Shown here one piece after another: positions 33,701 through 41,953 of a stretch of 56,523 nucleotides of DNA (the first letter of the stretch is position 1; every line of letters starts with the position of its first letter). Below the pieces are notes generated by a model, which saw only the letters and a program-made list of their open reading frames with translations, searched no databases and was not told the DNA's origin. A program made the translations under genes and the position numbers. Origin of the DNA: a virus. The DNA lies in IMG/VR virus record IMGVR_UViG_3300047173_000133, positions 1 through 56,523 of that record; one strand, written 5' to 3'.

Positions 33701-34374
33701 GGAGTGATGTTGCCAAAGCCAATGTTCGCTAGGGCCGTGCCAGCCCCGAGAGCCGGTGCAGCGTCGGACCTCATAAACGTAAGGGCGCTCCCATTGACAG
33801 GAGTATTGCCTATGGAAGCCGTAGGATTGGCTCCGATCGGCAACACCCCGCAATCGCTCAGTAAGGTTCCTACAGCATTAGCAAAGCACGCCACATCGCC
33901 AATGACCGTCGTGGGCGGCCCAACTACAAACCCTCCAGAAAACGGGAACGTGTAAGTTGTCCCATTGACAATGAACTTGAGCGGCAGGGGCGGAGCCAAT
34001 CCTCCAGCCCCATAAACGATCAACCCGCCGCCAGCGGCATTGGGGCTAAAGCAAAGATAATGATAGGAGGTCCCCGTCGACGGCCCATCATAGTCGCAAT
34101 CGTTGGTTCCGTAGGGACCTGTCCCCGTGCCGGCATAGGGCGGTAGCCCCGACCCAATCATCGTCAACGCGAACTCAGAGGGATTGACTCCGGCATTACC
34201 ACCCCTCGCCGGCCCGCTATCACTGATTGTCGGACTGCCTGCCCCGCGGTTGGTATAGACGGGCACATGACCAAAGACCCAAGGGCCATTCTGGAGGACA
34301 GCGCTCTGGCCAAAGGCCGCCAAAGGCAAAAGCAAAAGCAAAGCCTTTAAGCTAACCCTATTTACCTTTCCCAT
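30733..34374 (-). CDS. tailspike with signal peptide and beta-helix domain
   Basis: A 1213-residue protein. Residues 1-22 are a Sec-type signal peptide (VSLKALLLLLPLAAFG then QSAVLQNGPWVFGHVP). Residues to about 125 match the start of the gene at 37435: GSPTISDSGPARGG, GPYGTNDCDYDGP and GGLIVYGAGG. The middle is Gly/Thr/Val-rich fiber. After about residue 575, TQYGAFTTLGSAATNTATLN then GGGTVLIPNGAFLL marks a right-handed beta-helix of pectate-lyase type, likely a depolymerase. The C-terminal part is beta-rich and ends with NCSGLPTTSFAVTNG. Confidence 0.72.
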   Translation of the reverse strand: MGKVNRVSLKALLLLLPLAAFGQSAVLQNGPWVFGHVPVYTNRGAGSPTISDSGPARGGNAGVNPSEFALTMIGSGLPPYAGTGTGPYGTNDCDYDGPSTGTSYHYLCFSPNAAGGGLIVYGAGGLAPPLPLKFIVNGTTYTFPFSGGFVVGPPTTVIGDVACFANAVGTLLSDCGVLPIGANPTASIGNTPVNGSALTFMRSDAAPALGAGTALANIGFGNITPNYLSIDYTTVAGQFCALGSSCNIPVSGLEPIPGDTVVGNAGVGSAVPLPLSQIQLTSLVNVFSTVASGAVPISPGGIADFLRADGVWSTAGGVPSGALYSTQYNAGGVLGGTGPGIIGYPLVSQGSGLPPVFAQVTSAGIANSGVIAGTYTNTSLTVGIDGRLTYAASGTGSGLPTLADGYFWVGNPLAVATPVAMSGDATMSDLGILTLDNVNLTPGSYTFANITVNSKGLVTAAANGAGASPVFTTLLATSNVTFSGLATSGVIVDSLCTTASGSVIENIGANCYPSGTAAAGGLPNSIQINSGGSLGGIGPLANGLAGWNASGVPATVAPDVAGMLVTNSSSVPGFNNSFSVSVTQYGAFTTLGSAATNTATLNAAMAAVSASGGGTVLIPNGAFLLNTFSVPNYVMVSGQVTGPFDAGTNPATTVAAPTLLVNTYGANGFVNLTGINSGISDVVIYDPNQTAPTGTTPIVEPAMIYSATTSAIRRITLVNAYVGLNLFTGRVVVEDMKIGSFSAGMLIDGPADNVYVNNVSMGQFYDTYLTPGTVPNTIDTWVMANGVGMHFGRMDSFFGSNIAIGAKFDGIVFADSSYSVGPTFIAGYGKFTNVDMDGVIYGVDAISTNDVAYGWKFVNMDIGAAAAGAQATLFLATGGVSAPTITWEGGSARGAWAAGSQTYQINAGTAYILNVRGVPNLNEGTGVTTLTSTNANIGLSASSGPVTMTLGNAGVVAGINLYDNNSHELIGFSGTGGGTLLGNAASPIVGYNSFQPVSASTYNLGAAGDPWNIIYGNSLGTSAEYFANAYITSLVMNGNLTTNLTSGALQCVEANPSGVLVGTGAPCGAGGGGVTSVTGSGNVIVSPTTGAPVVSITSSPVFTGAVTAANLETASGGAVYSNTYVSQTSAYAMLGQSGTTLVFGSASDTSINLNSSPIPNLTYLTDGSIGSPWAAVYSRAYFVGPSSSGVAGVNCSGLPTTSFAVTNGIVTHC

Positions 34375-34390
34375 GACCTCAGTCCTCGCT

Positions 34391-37300
34391 TTAACAAGTT
34401 CCGCTGCCCGTCGGGGCGATGTTCCATTTTATTCCAAAGGCCGTTGACCACCCACCTGGCCCAAACCCAAACACGGCCTCACACGCTGCCACCCCATTAG
34501 TAAAGCCAAGCTTATCGGCTACCAACACACTTGCCTTGTCAATGTCCCAATAATCCGCCCCCTGGCCGCCCGATGTGGCATAGAAGCTTACCAGCTCAGT
34601 CCCAATTGGGTCAGTCGGATATGGATAAGGAATCGAATACGTCCCGCCCGCGAGAGTCAAACTCGTAAAAGAATACCCCGTGGCAATCCCGTCATCATGA
34701 TTGGTAGTTCCCGAGGTGCTCAAAGTCAACGTATCCGAGCCTAAGGGTGAATTGATTACAATTCCCGTGATCAAGGCTGCCCCATGCCCACTTCCCGAAG
34801 GCTGGCAAGGTTTATCGGCGCAAATCCACCCGTTGTTCGTCACATACCAAGTCCCTCCGTTGGTGAATTGGCCCGTGGGAAGGGTGGCGGTAATGGCGGT
34901 GCCCGATAGGGCACTCAACGTCATAGGAAAGCTCGATGATGGCACTCGGTTATTGCCATAATCATGGCCTGATGACCAATCGCCGCTTACGGCGGCGTAT
35001 TCTTGAGCCCAGGTCGAAAGCAAGGTTCCCAGAGGATAAAGCACATCATACCACTCCACTTGCATCAGATAGTAAGGGACCTCATCGGCCGTGTCCAACG
35101 CGGCGGTCGTAAATCCTTGTTCCATCCACTGAAAAAAGGCCAGCCCGTTGGCGTCCAAAAGTCCCAACTCATCCAAATGGTAGACCGAGAGAACAAAATA
35201 CCCCAACTGCCAAAAGCTGGCAATATGGCCATTCCCTCCGAGAGAAGTCCACCTACCCCCAACCGGGGCATAAAGACTTCCAGTGGCCCCGCCAGTGCAA
35301 ATGGCTGGTAAAGCCCCTGTGGTGTCACAAGTATTTTGGATATTCAATCCGGGCGGCGGGTTATTCGGGGCCAATGGCGTCGAAGGTACGCCCGAGTTCA
35401 CCGCTACAAACCAATTACTCAAATACGTCTGTCCGTGAACCTTTGGCCATCCAAGCACAGGCGAAGTCCCATCGGGCGTCATCGCCACGGCTTCGCCCAG
35501 GTTCCTAAAGTTCCACGCCGCACCCCTCATCTGGTCAATGAGGATGGGAATCCGGTTCAAACCAACACCCCCATATCCCGACGGCTGGCTCAACCACCCA
35601 AAAAACGCGGCGGTCTGAAGATAGTCGGCCCAATACCAATCGCCCGTTAACAAATAAGCGGCGTAGCAAGGTTGGCCTAAGTGTGCCGTCTCTACATCCC
35701 AACTATTAACATTGGCGGTGGAAGGGTTATTAGCCGAAACTCCCACATTATAAATCCCCCACGACACAGCGCCGTTATTATAATACCAACCCTGAGTGCC
35801 CGTGACCGCCGTGTTTAGCATCGGCGTCAAGCCCGTGGTGGGGTCCCTGTAGTTCCAAGGCATAAGATTGGCTTTGTCCGCATCGGCAAACAACACGCCC
35901 CAAGGATAAGCCCCGGTCACTTGTGGACCTGCGGTGCCCGGTCCTACAGCAGCCCCAATCCCATCGTATTTGACTAGGGCACTTGTAACCCAATCGGGCT
36001 CAACGCCAATATCCGGCCTCTCACCACTGGCCTCAAGGTACATCGACAGGTCCCCAGCCAACCCATCTTGATATTGGCCCGTGGTACTACCGAGGTTGGC
36101 TTTGAAAGCTACGGGATTGGAACCCATCGTTAACAAGTTGGTTTTGCTATTGGTCATGGCACTAGCGGGCGTTGCATAAGGCAAAATCGCCCCGGCGGAA
36201 ATCAAATACGCCGAAGGTCCTCCGGACGTGCCATTCCACAAAGCCCCCAAGTTGACATTGTAGCGGGGCACGGCCAAGCCCGTAAACCAAGCCTCTTGGC
36301 GGTGGCGGGACCCATACTGCTGGGTCATCCCCCAAAGGACATAGTTTCCGCTCGTCAATGTTCCACTCGCAAAAGCCTTGTAGACATTGACCACAACCAC
36401 CGTCGGACTGGTATAGTTAACAATCTGGCCATAGCCCGTGCCATCGGTGATGAAACTCCCTAAGGAATTAATCGTAAACAACGACGAACTGGCAGTAAAG
36501 TTAGTCACGGCCGTGCTCACGTTGGACGTTATCGTGAGAGTTTGGACCGGCTTTGAATTGGGGAAACTGGGTAGTGTGGCCGTCCCAAATGTCTCCGCCA
36601 ACCCATACCAATCATCCGTTACTAAATTCGTATTCTGCATCCACCCCGAGCCAATAATTCGATCCACCCTAATAGCAGTGATAGGATTGCCCACCGACAC
36701 CGGGCCGCGGCCGTTCTTAAAGGCCACCACATCAAACATAACATAGAGTTGATTTCCCGAACCTTGGATCGCTGGACACCCGGCATGAACCCCAACCAAC
36801 GTCAATGGCGTGTAGAGAATATACTCCGTTGCAAGGCCACCTCCATGACGCCACTGACCAAGGTTAACCGGCGTCGATTGGTTAGCCCAAATACCAGCGG
36901 CGCTGAGAGCCGTGGACAGTGAAGCCTGAAACACACATGAAAGCGTGTCCGAGCCCAACGAGTGATCGGTAATGGTGACAACGTAATCGTTATTGCCAAC
37001 GCCAGTCAAAACCCCCTGAATATTAGCCAAACTAATGTCAGTGCCCGTGGCAGGAGGCAAGTCCACAGTCTTCACCGTTAGGACCCGATTTTGGCTGGCC
37101 GTTAGATTTGGCAAAATCACCGTCACCGCGTCCATACGGACGTTCGCCCCTAAATCCGATGCCCTCGAATCCTCCTGGACGGGAAGCAGTGTCACCCCGT
37201 CACTATCAACGACCTCAATCGACGATCCGCCCGACGTAATCAAGCCCGCGGCCAAAGGTAAGCCAAAAGTCACAGGCACATTAGTTTGGCTAAAGCCCGA

Positions 37301-37438
37301 GGTCTCGCTGACCACCATCGTGGTGACGGTGGTGCCTGGCGGCAATGGCTTCTTCCCCCCGCCAGGCTTAGTAACAAAGCCCGAGCAAAGGACAGCGGCG
37401 CAAAGGAGAAGAGAAACCTGAAGGCGAACCCGGGTCAA
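34391..37438 (-). CDS. putative polysaccharide lyase-like receptor protein
   Basis: A 1015-residue protein with an N-terminal signal sequence (VRLQVSLLLCAAVLCSGF). Residues around 45-130 (NVPVTFGLPLAAGLI, LLPVQEDSRASDLG) resemble the RIFT-barrel part of YetA/PcRGLX rhamnogalacturonan lyase-like proteins. The rest is beta-rich with many aromatic residues in the middle (QAWFTGLAVPRYNVNLGALW; AYPWGVLFADADKANLMPWN; CYAAYLLTGDWYWADYL), the texture of an alpha/alpha-toroid glycan lyase. It may degrade host capsule or plant-type polysaccharide. It overlaps the upstream fiber gene by four bases. Enzyme class is inference. Confidence 0.5.
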   Translation of the reverse strand: MTRVRLQVSLLLCAAVLCSGFVTKPGGGKKPLPPGTTVTTMVVSETSGFSQTNVPVTFGLPLAAGLITSGGSSIEVVDSDGVTLLPVQEDSRASDLGANVRMDAVTVILPNLTASQNRVLTVKTVDLPPATGTDISLANIQGVLTGVGNNDYVVTITDHSLGSDTLSCVFQASLSTALSAAGIWANQSTPVNLGQWRHGGGLATEYILYTPLTLVGVHAGCPAIQGSGNQLYVMFDVVAFKNGRGPVSVGNPITAIRVDRIIGSGWMQNTNLVTDDWYGLAETFGTATLPSFPNSKPVQTLTITSNVSTAVTNFTASSSLFTINSLGSFITDGTGYGQIVNYTSPTVVVVNVYKAFASGTLTSGNYVLWGMTQQYGSRHRQEAWFTGLAVPRYNVNLGALWNGTSGGPSAYLISAGAILPYATPASAMTNSKTNLLTMGSNPVAFKANLGSTTGQYQDGLAGDLSMYLEASGERPDIGVEPDWVTSALVKYDGIGAAVGPGTAGPQVTGAYPWGVLFADADKANLMPWNYRDPTTGLTPMLNTAVTGTQGWYYNNGAVSWGIYNVGVSANNPSTANVNSWDVETAHLGQPCYAAYLLTGDWYWADYLQTAAFFGWLSQPSGYGGVGLNRIPILIDQMRGAAWNFRNLGEAVAMTPDGTSPVLGWPKVHGQTYLSNWFVAVNSGVPSTPLAPNNPPPGLNIQNTCDTTGALPAICTGGATGSLYAPVGGRWTSLGGNGHIASFWQLGYFVLSVYHLDELGLLDANGLAFFQWMEQGFTTAALDTADEVPYYLMQVEWYDVLYPLGTLLSTWAQEYAAVSGDWSSGHDYGNNRVPSSSFPMTLSALSGTAITATLPTGQFTNGGTWYVTNNGWICADKPCQPSGSGHGAALITGIVINSPLGSDTLTLSTSGTTNHDDGIATGYSFTSLTLAGGTYSIPYPYPTDPIGTELVSFYATSGGQGADYWDIDKASVLVADKLGFTNGVAACEAVFGFGPGGWSTAFGIKWNIAPTGSGTC

Positions 37439-39999
37439 TTGGTCACTCCCACGGTCTCGACTTCCACCGTCCAGTGGATTGTGTCCGACGTGGCTGTTGG
37501 CCCCTGGACACTAAGGACCAAGTTCGCCCCGGAAGGCGCGAACGTCAAGGCCATCCCAGTTATGACCCACGAATTTGTGACAATGATGGTTTGGTAGGTC
37601 GGCGACACATTCGTCAGCACCCCTCCAGTATTGACCACCAACCCCGGCAACAGCGACGTAATCGCCGCGTTATTGGCGGGCGTAGTGGCGTCATGGGCGG
37701 TGGCTGTGACCTTGTACGTCATCGCCTGCCCCGTGACAATGCCCAATTGGGCGCTAACCCCGTCCAAATAAATCACCGTGGGCGAGGCGGTGGTCGTTGT
37801 CCCCGTGAACGTATCGGTACAGATTTGGCTATCACCCGCCGTGAGAATCTCGGCGTTAGCATGGCAGACTTCGCCCGAGTTCCGCGTATAGCCATATTGG
37901 CCTCCCACGACGGCGGAGTTCGCCGCGGCGGTCGCATTGTGCTGCCCACCTACGACGGTCCCATTCGTAGCGCCCGCCGTATTATATTGGCCGCCTACGC
38001 TCGTCGCGGCCAATTGCGTAGCGGCAGAGCTATTACCCCCGACCACACTCGCGTACTGGCCGGTGGAATTGCTACTGCTGCCCCCGATGGCTATGGAGTT
38101 GGAACCCGTGGCATTAGCGTACTGACCAATCGCAATGGAGTTTGGGCCTTTCGCCCCGTAAGCTCCGCTATGGTCCTGGTTTTGCATAGCTAAAGCATAC
38201 GGACCCGACGCATACGAGTTGCCAAAGGCCATAGCATAAACGCCCGTAAGGGCGGTGGTAGCATTGGTGCCCATGGCCATCTGGCCGACGCCCGAGCCCC
38301 CAACCACCGCGGCGTCACCAATCGCCACTTGGCCCTGATAAGCTCCAACGGTAGGCGTCGTCGGTGTCCCAGCAGCCGAGCCAATGTAAAGCTCCGCCCC
38401 GCCTCCGCCTCCGCAAACGGTCCACGCCGGGTTGGCGCCAGCACCCAAAGTCTCCAAGCAATTGCCCGTGGGTCCGGGAGGTAAGGCCGCCCATCCAGTC
38501 CCCGACCGGTAGAGGATGGCGCCTTGGGTAGCCCCAATGGCTTCATCAATCATCGACGAAAGGCTAACGCCCATCGGCACCGCTGCTCCGCCCGTGTTAT
38601 TGCCAATGACATAGCCACTGGCGATGGAGGGCAGCCCACTCCCCGGCACCGCCGCATAGATATGCCCCGCCCCATCAGTCGTGACAAAGGCAATGGCTCC
38701 CAGGGGAATCGTTATCGCCGCCCCCAATAAACCCCCATTGATCGAGTCGGCAGAGTTGGGCGTGAGCGTCACCGCGGCGCCCTCACCAAACACAATAATC
38801 CCGCCATTGATCGAAAGGCCCGTACTCACGGGCAAAGTCACATTAATGGCGGCGGCCGTAGCCGTAAAGTAATTCCAATTCACCCACTGCGCCGCCGTGA
38901 CCGCGGTGCTAATGGCGATGTCGGTGGTGGCGCTACCGGGCGAATTAAGCAAGACGTAGCAAGTACAGCTCGTCGAATAACTTAAATCAAATTCCAACCC
39001 AACGACAATCTCGCCGCCCACCAACGGAGCCAGCCCTGCCACGGTCTGCCGTTCAATCGGTTCGGGCGATGTCACTCCCACGGCCAACGTCGAAGGCCCC
39101 GTGTTAGTGGCGGAGAAAATGGCCCTAATGACGTATTGGTCCGTGATGACGTAACCCGCGGGCGTAGGCGAGGCAATCGTGAAGGCATTGGCGATGTTGG
39201 TGGTATCCCCCACAAAAATCACCGAGGCCCCACCACCACCCGACGCGGAGAGAATCCCGCCCACCAGCGACAAGTTAGACCCCACGGTAACTGGCGTAAT
39301 CTCTCCTACCAGCCCCGTCCCGCCATAAAGCTGGTTGGTGGCCGCCAAGGGTAGGGCCGTGGCAATTGGCACCCCGTCTAATTGGAGGACCGTAGGATTA
39401 GGGTAAGTCCCTCCCAAATCACCCCCGGCCACCCCACCAAAGCCCGTAGCACTCAAAACCCCTCCAACCAACGTAAGGTTACTTCCTAAACTCACTACGT
39501 TGGCCTGTCCGGCGATCGTCGAACCCCCATAAAGCTGGTTCAAGGCCGCGACCGGGATGGTGGTGATTGGCGAGCTGAGAACGCCGTTGATAGAAAACTG
39601 GAGGGGTCCTGGCGTAGCTCCACCGCCCGCTCCGTAGGCAATCAACCCGCCGCCCTGGGCGTTCGGCCCAAAGCAAATAAAATGATACGGACCCGTAATA
39701 GGCCCGTCGTAGTCGCAGATGTTGGTTCCGTAAGGCCCGCTTCCCGCATTGGCGTAGGGTGGAAGGCTCGGATACTGGCCTACCTCTGTCAGCAAAAGCT
39801 CGGTCAGCCCCGTTCCATAGGGACCTCCGGAGGCTGGCCCCGAGTCCAACATGGCCGGTGATCCAGAACCTGCCCCTATATACATAGGAACATGGCCGGG
39901 CACCCATGGCCCGGCCTGTAACATTGGACTTTGAGCAAAGGCGACGGGAGAGGCCAAAAGAAGGGAAAGGGCGAGGCGAAGGGAGGAGCTAAGAGACAT
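37435..39999 (-). CDS. tail fiber with signal peptide and YadA-like head repeats
   Basis: An 854-residue protein. The signal sequence LRLALSLLLASPVAFA has a clear A-x-A cleavage site before QSPMLQAGPW. The next 120 residues match the tailspike at 30733 (GHVPMYIGAGSGSP; DSGPASGG; ICDYDGP; FGPNAQGGGLIAYGAGG). Between about 590 and 720 lie repeats such as NSIAIGQYANATGSNSIAIG and TVVGGQHNATAAANSAVVGG, the left-handed roll pattern of YadA-type heads. It is probably a trimeric fiber. The exported N-terminus is unusual for a virion protein made in the cytoplasm. Confidence 0.7.
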   Translation of the reverse strand: MSLSSSLRLALSLLLASPVAFAQSPMLQAGPWVPGHVPMYIGAGSGSPAMLDSGPASGGPYGTGLTELLLTEVGQYPSLPPYANAGSGPYGTNICDYDGPITGPYHFICFGPNAQGGGLIAYGAGGGATPGPLQFSINGVLSSPITTIPVAALNQLYGGSTIAGQANVVSLGSNLTLVGGVLSATGFGGVAGGDLGGTYPNPTVLQLDGVPIATALPLAATNQLYGGTGLVGEITPVTVGSNLSLVGGILSASGGGGASVIFVGDTTNIANAFTIASPTPAGYVITDQYVIRAIFSATNTGPSTLAVGVTSPEPIERQTVAGLAPLVGGEIVVGLEFDLSYSTSCTCYVLLNSPGSATTDIAISTAVTAAQWVNWNYFTATAAAINVTLPVSTGLSINGGIIVFGEGAAVTLTPNSADSINGGLLGAAITIPLGAIAFVTTDGAGHIYAAVPGSGLPSIASGYVIGNNTGGAAVPMGVSLSSMIDEAIGATQGAILYRSGTGWAALPPGPTGNCLETLGAGANPAWTVCGGGGGAELYIGSAAGTPTTPTVGAYQGQVAIGDAAVVGGSGVGQMAMGTNATTALTGVYAMAFGNSYASGPYALAMQNQDHSGAYGAKGPNSIAIGQYANATGSNSIAIGGSSSNSTGQYASVVGGNSSAATQLAATSVGGQYNTAGATNGTVVGGQHNATAAANSAVVGGQYGYTRNSGEVCHANAEILTAGDSQICTDTFTGTTTTASPTVIYLDGVSAQLGIVTGQAMTYKVTATAHDATTPANNAAITSLLPGLVVNTGGVLTNVSPTYQTIIVTNSWVITGMALTFAPSGANLVLSVQGPTATSDTIHWTVEVETVGVTN

Positions 40000-40048
40000 A
40001 TCAACCAGTCCTTTGTGTGTACCTACTTAAGGGCCAAGCCCCCGCCTT

Positions 40049-40390
40049 TCATTCGTCTTCGTCCTCTTCATCTTCCGACTCGATATCCAAATCTTCGATC
40101 TGGATTTCCACCCTTGCAGTCTTGCCTTCATCACTCTCAGCCGAGTTAACCGCAGTTACACGGCCCAAGAAATGGCCGTGAACCATTGCACCTACAAAGG
40201 CTTCACTCGGATCTAACTCTAGCTTCTCAAATTCCTTTTCGCAAAGGCAGATCCTCAGGCCGTACGGATACTCGGGCGTTGCCAGCTTCTCCCGCGCCCG
40301 GTCTTCATCGGACTTAGGAAACAACCATGGACTCTGATCGATTTTCTCATCATCGGTCAACTCCATCGAGACCATTTTCCTAAAGACCAT
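40049..40390 (-). CDS. small virion protein, capsid-staple-like
   Basis: A 113-residue protein with a charged N-terminus, PEYPYGLRICLCEKEFEKLE, then FVGAMVHGHFLGRVTAVNSA and VEIQIEDLDIE, ending in an acidic tail EDEEDEDE. The core resembles small proteins annotated as capsid staple in tailed phages. It lies among small head genes. The start could also be M6 or M9. Assignment is from memory of the pattern. Confidence 0.5.
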   Translation of the reverse strand: MVFRKMVSMELTDDEKIDQSPWLFPKSDEDRAREKLATPEYPYGLRICLCEKEFEKLELDPSEAFVGAMVHGHFLGRVTAVNSAESDEGKTARVEIQIEDLDIESEDEEDEDE

Positions 40391-40393
40391 AGC

Positions 40394-40972
40394 TTAAACT
40401 CCCGCCTGAGGTACGCCCGCTCCACCAGCCGCCGGAGCACTCGGCGCCTGTGCTGGAGGCCCGCCATTGCCGCCCGCTGCACCTAACCCAGGCGCCCCGG
40501 CACCTGCCATCTCAGTCTCATGCCGAGCGTGCATCTTGTGACGCTCCTCGGTGTGCCGCTGGTGCATCTCATGATGGGCTTTGGTATGACGGTGGTGCAT
40601 CTCCTCATGTTCGTGTTCGTGCTTCCGATGGAGGTGGATCAGGCCCGCGTGATCACCCTCGGCGATTTCTCCATGCTCCTTCTCATGGCGTTCGTGAACC
40701 GTCCGATGTTCCTCCCGATGAAGCCCATGGAGGTTCCGGCGTTCCTCTTCATGCCGCTTGTGCATGGCCTTGCGCTCGACCGCGTGACGCCCACGGGCGC
40801 CTTCGGAGTGAGGCCCCTCGCCACTTTCCGGGGCGGGTTTGTTGCCTTCGGCGGCCTTCTCAACGCGCTTCTCGTTCCCAGGTTCCTTTTTCTCAGGTTC
40901 CCTTTTATAGAGGCTTTTCATGCCTCCGGACTTCTTCTCCCCTTCGGGCTTCTTCTCCTCTTTTTCTGCCAT
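40394..40972 (-). CDS. His/Glu-rich repeat protein of the head gene region
   Basis: A 192-residue protein. Residues 10-60 are Lys/Glu-rich, with KSLYKREPEKK near residue 20. Residues about 70-150 consist of repeated MHxRHxEE-type units (MHKRHEEERRNLHGLHREEH; MHQRHTEERHKMHARHETEM) with histidine at nearly every third or fourth position, giving a helix with His stripes and a metal- or pH-sensitive character. The C-terminus is Gly/Ala/Pro-rich. AGGAG lies eight bases before ATG 40972, which I prefer to 40978. Function unknown; presumably a virion or assembly protein. Confidence 0.65.
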   Translation of the reverse strand: MAEKEEKKPEGEKKSGGMKSLYKREPEKKEPGNEKRVEKAAEGNKPAPESGEGPHSEGARGRHAVERKAMHKRHEEERRNLHGLHREEHRTVHERHEKEHGEIAEGDHAGLIHLHRKHEHEHEEMHHRHTKAHHEMHQRHTEERHKMHARHETEMAGAGAPGLGAAGGNGGPPAQAPSAPAAGGAGVPQAGV

Positions 40973-40983
40973 AATCATAACTC

Positions 40984-41223
40984 CTAAGTTTTGTAGATTG
41001 ACCGAAGGGACTTTTTCTTCTTCGCCCCTCCATGGTGCCAGCCTTCCATCGTCCTAGCCCGAATCGCATCGTCGCGAACCTCGGTATTGGAACTGTGGAC
41101 GGCCTTGGAAAGTTTGGCGGAGGGGATCTTCTCCCCTTCGGGCACTCCTAATTCATGGTGGAGTTTGCCCTTTTGGCCGCCCGGATGAAATTCACTTTTA
41201 CGCACCCATTGCTTCTTGGCCAT
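40984..41223 (-). CDS. small basic head-region protein, 79 aa
   Basis: A short basic protein: KKQWVRKSEFHPGGQKGKLH, then HELGVPEGEKIPSAKLSKAV, HSSNTEVRDDAIRARTM and a C-terminal KKKKSLRSIYKT. The central part (LGVPEGKKIP...KL..A..S.N) is a pattern I recall from many phages, function unknown. The tail ends in the SLxxIYK-type motif shared with neighbours. Good ribosome site GGAG. Confidence 0.65.
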   Translation of the reverse strand: MAKKQWVRKSEFHPGGQKGKLHHELGVPEGEKIPSAKLSKAVHSSNTEVRDDAIRARTMEGWHHGGAKKKKSLRSIYKT

Positions 41224-41235
41224 AGGACAACTCCG

Positions 41236-41394
41236 TTATTTTTTGTAGAGGGATTTCCGAGGCTTCTTGGCCTTCTCGGGCAGTTTCCCACCCGGATCAG
41301 CATTGGCAAACTCCGTCGCGGCTTTGCCCTCGGCGGATTTTTTGCCCTTATTCGCCCAAGCCCAGCGACGTTGGGCCTGCGAGACCGGCGGCAC
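41236..41394 (-). CDS. small basic protein starting at GTG, 52 aa
   Basis: A frame without ATG starts at GTG 41394, 17 bases after the upstream stop, and reads MPPVSQAQRRWAWANKGKKS, then EGKAATEFANADPGGKLPEK and ends KKPRKSLYKK before TAA at 41236. The pattern VSxAQRR...F..ADPGGKLP is one I recall from phage head-region proteins. Its KSLYKK tail is shared with its neighbours. It would be missed by an ATG-only search. Confidence 0.65.
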   Translation of the reverse strand: MPPVSQAQRRWAWANKGKKSAEGKAATEFANADPGGKLPEKAKKPRKSLYKK

Positions 41395-41411
41395 GTTTGC
41401 CCACCGCCGAC

Positions 41412-41930
41412 TTAATTATGATACCACGTCGCCGTCGAGGCAACGTAGGTAATGCAATAGGCCGTGTTCACGAGAGTGGCCACCGGCATCGTCGGGTTCA
41501 TGATCTGGCCAGTGTTCGCGGTCCACGTCAACGCCGAAATGATCTGGGTCGATGCAAAGCACTCCCGCTGCCCGTCACTCGGGCTTGGGGCCGTAGTCAA
41601 AGCCAACGTGGCGAGGGTGCCCGCCGGCGTCACGAAATAATACGCTTCCGTATTAGTAAAGATATAGGCCGCGCCCGTAAGCACCGCCCCGCCCTCAATA
41701 TACGAAGGCACGCCGGCGATCTGTCCCGCCGTTACAAAATAGTTGGACGGTCCCGGAACTCCGTAGGGAATATCCTGGAACAAGTCCGTGGGATTGATAA
41801 CCAACAACTGCGGCATCACAACGCCCGTGGTGCCGATCCCGCTTGGTGTGATCGCCCAGAGCGTTGCCGCCAGACCAATGGCCAAGCCAACCCCGGCTGA
41901 AGCCAAAAGATTGAGTTTACCTTTGAACAT
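41412..41930 (-). CDS. virion-associated protein with N-terminal hydrophobic segment
   Basis: A 172-residue protein. Residues 8-28 (LLASAGVGLAIGLAATLWAI) could be an uncleaved or cleaved signal/membrane segment. The rest is beta-rich (TGVVMPQLLVINPTDLFQDI; YYFVTPAGTLATLALTTAP) and ends ITYVASTATWYHN, typical of repeat-forming virion surface domains. No family is recognised. Confidence 0.6.
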   Translation of the reverse strand: MFKGKLNLLASAGVGLAIGLAATLWAITPSGIGTTGVVMPQLLVINPTDLFQDIPYGVPGPSNYFVTAGQIAGVPSYIEGGAVLTGAAYIFTNTEAYYFVTPAGTLATLALTTAPSPSDGQRECFASTQIISALTWTANTGQIMNPTMPVATLVNTAYCITYVASTATWYHN

Positions 41931-41953
41931 TTGCCTAACTCCTTAAAATGGCC

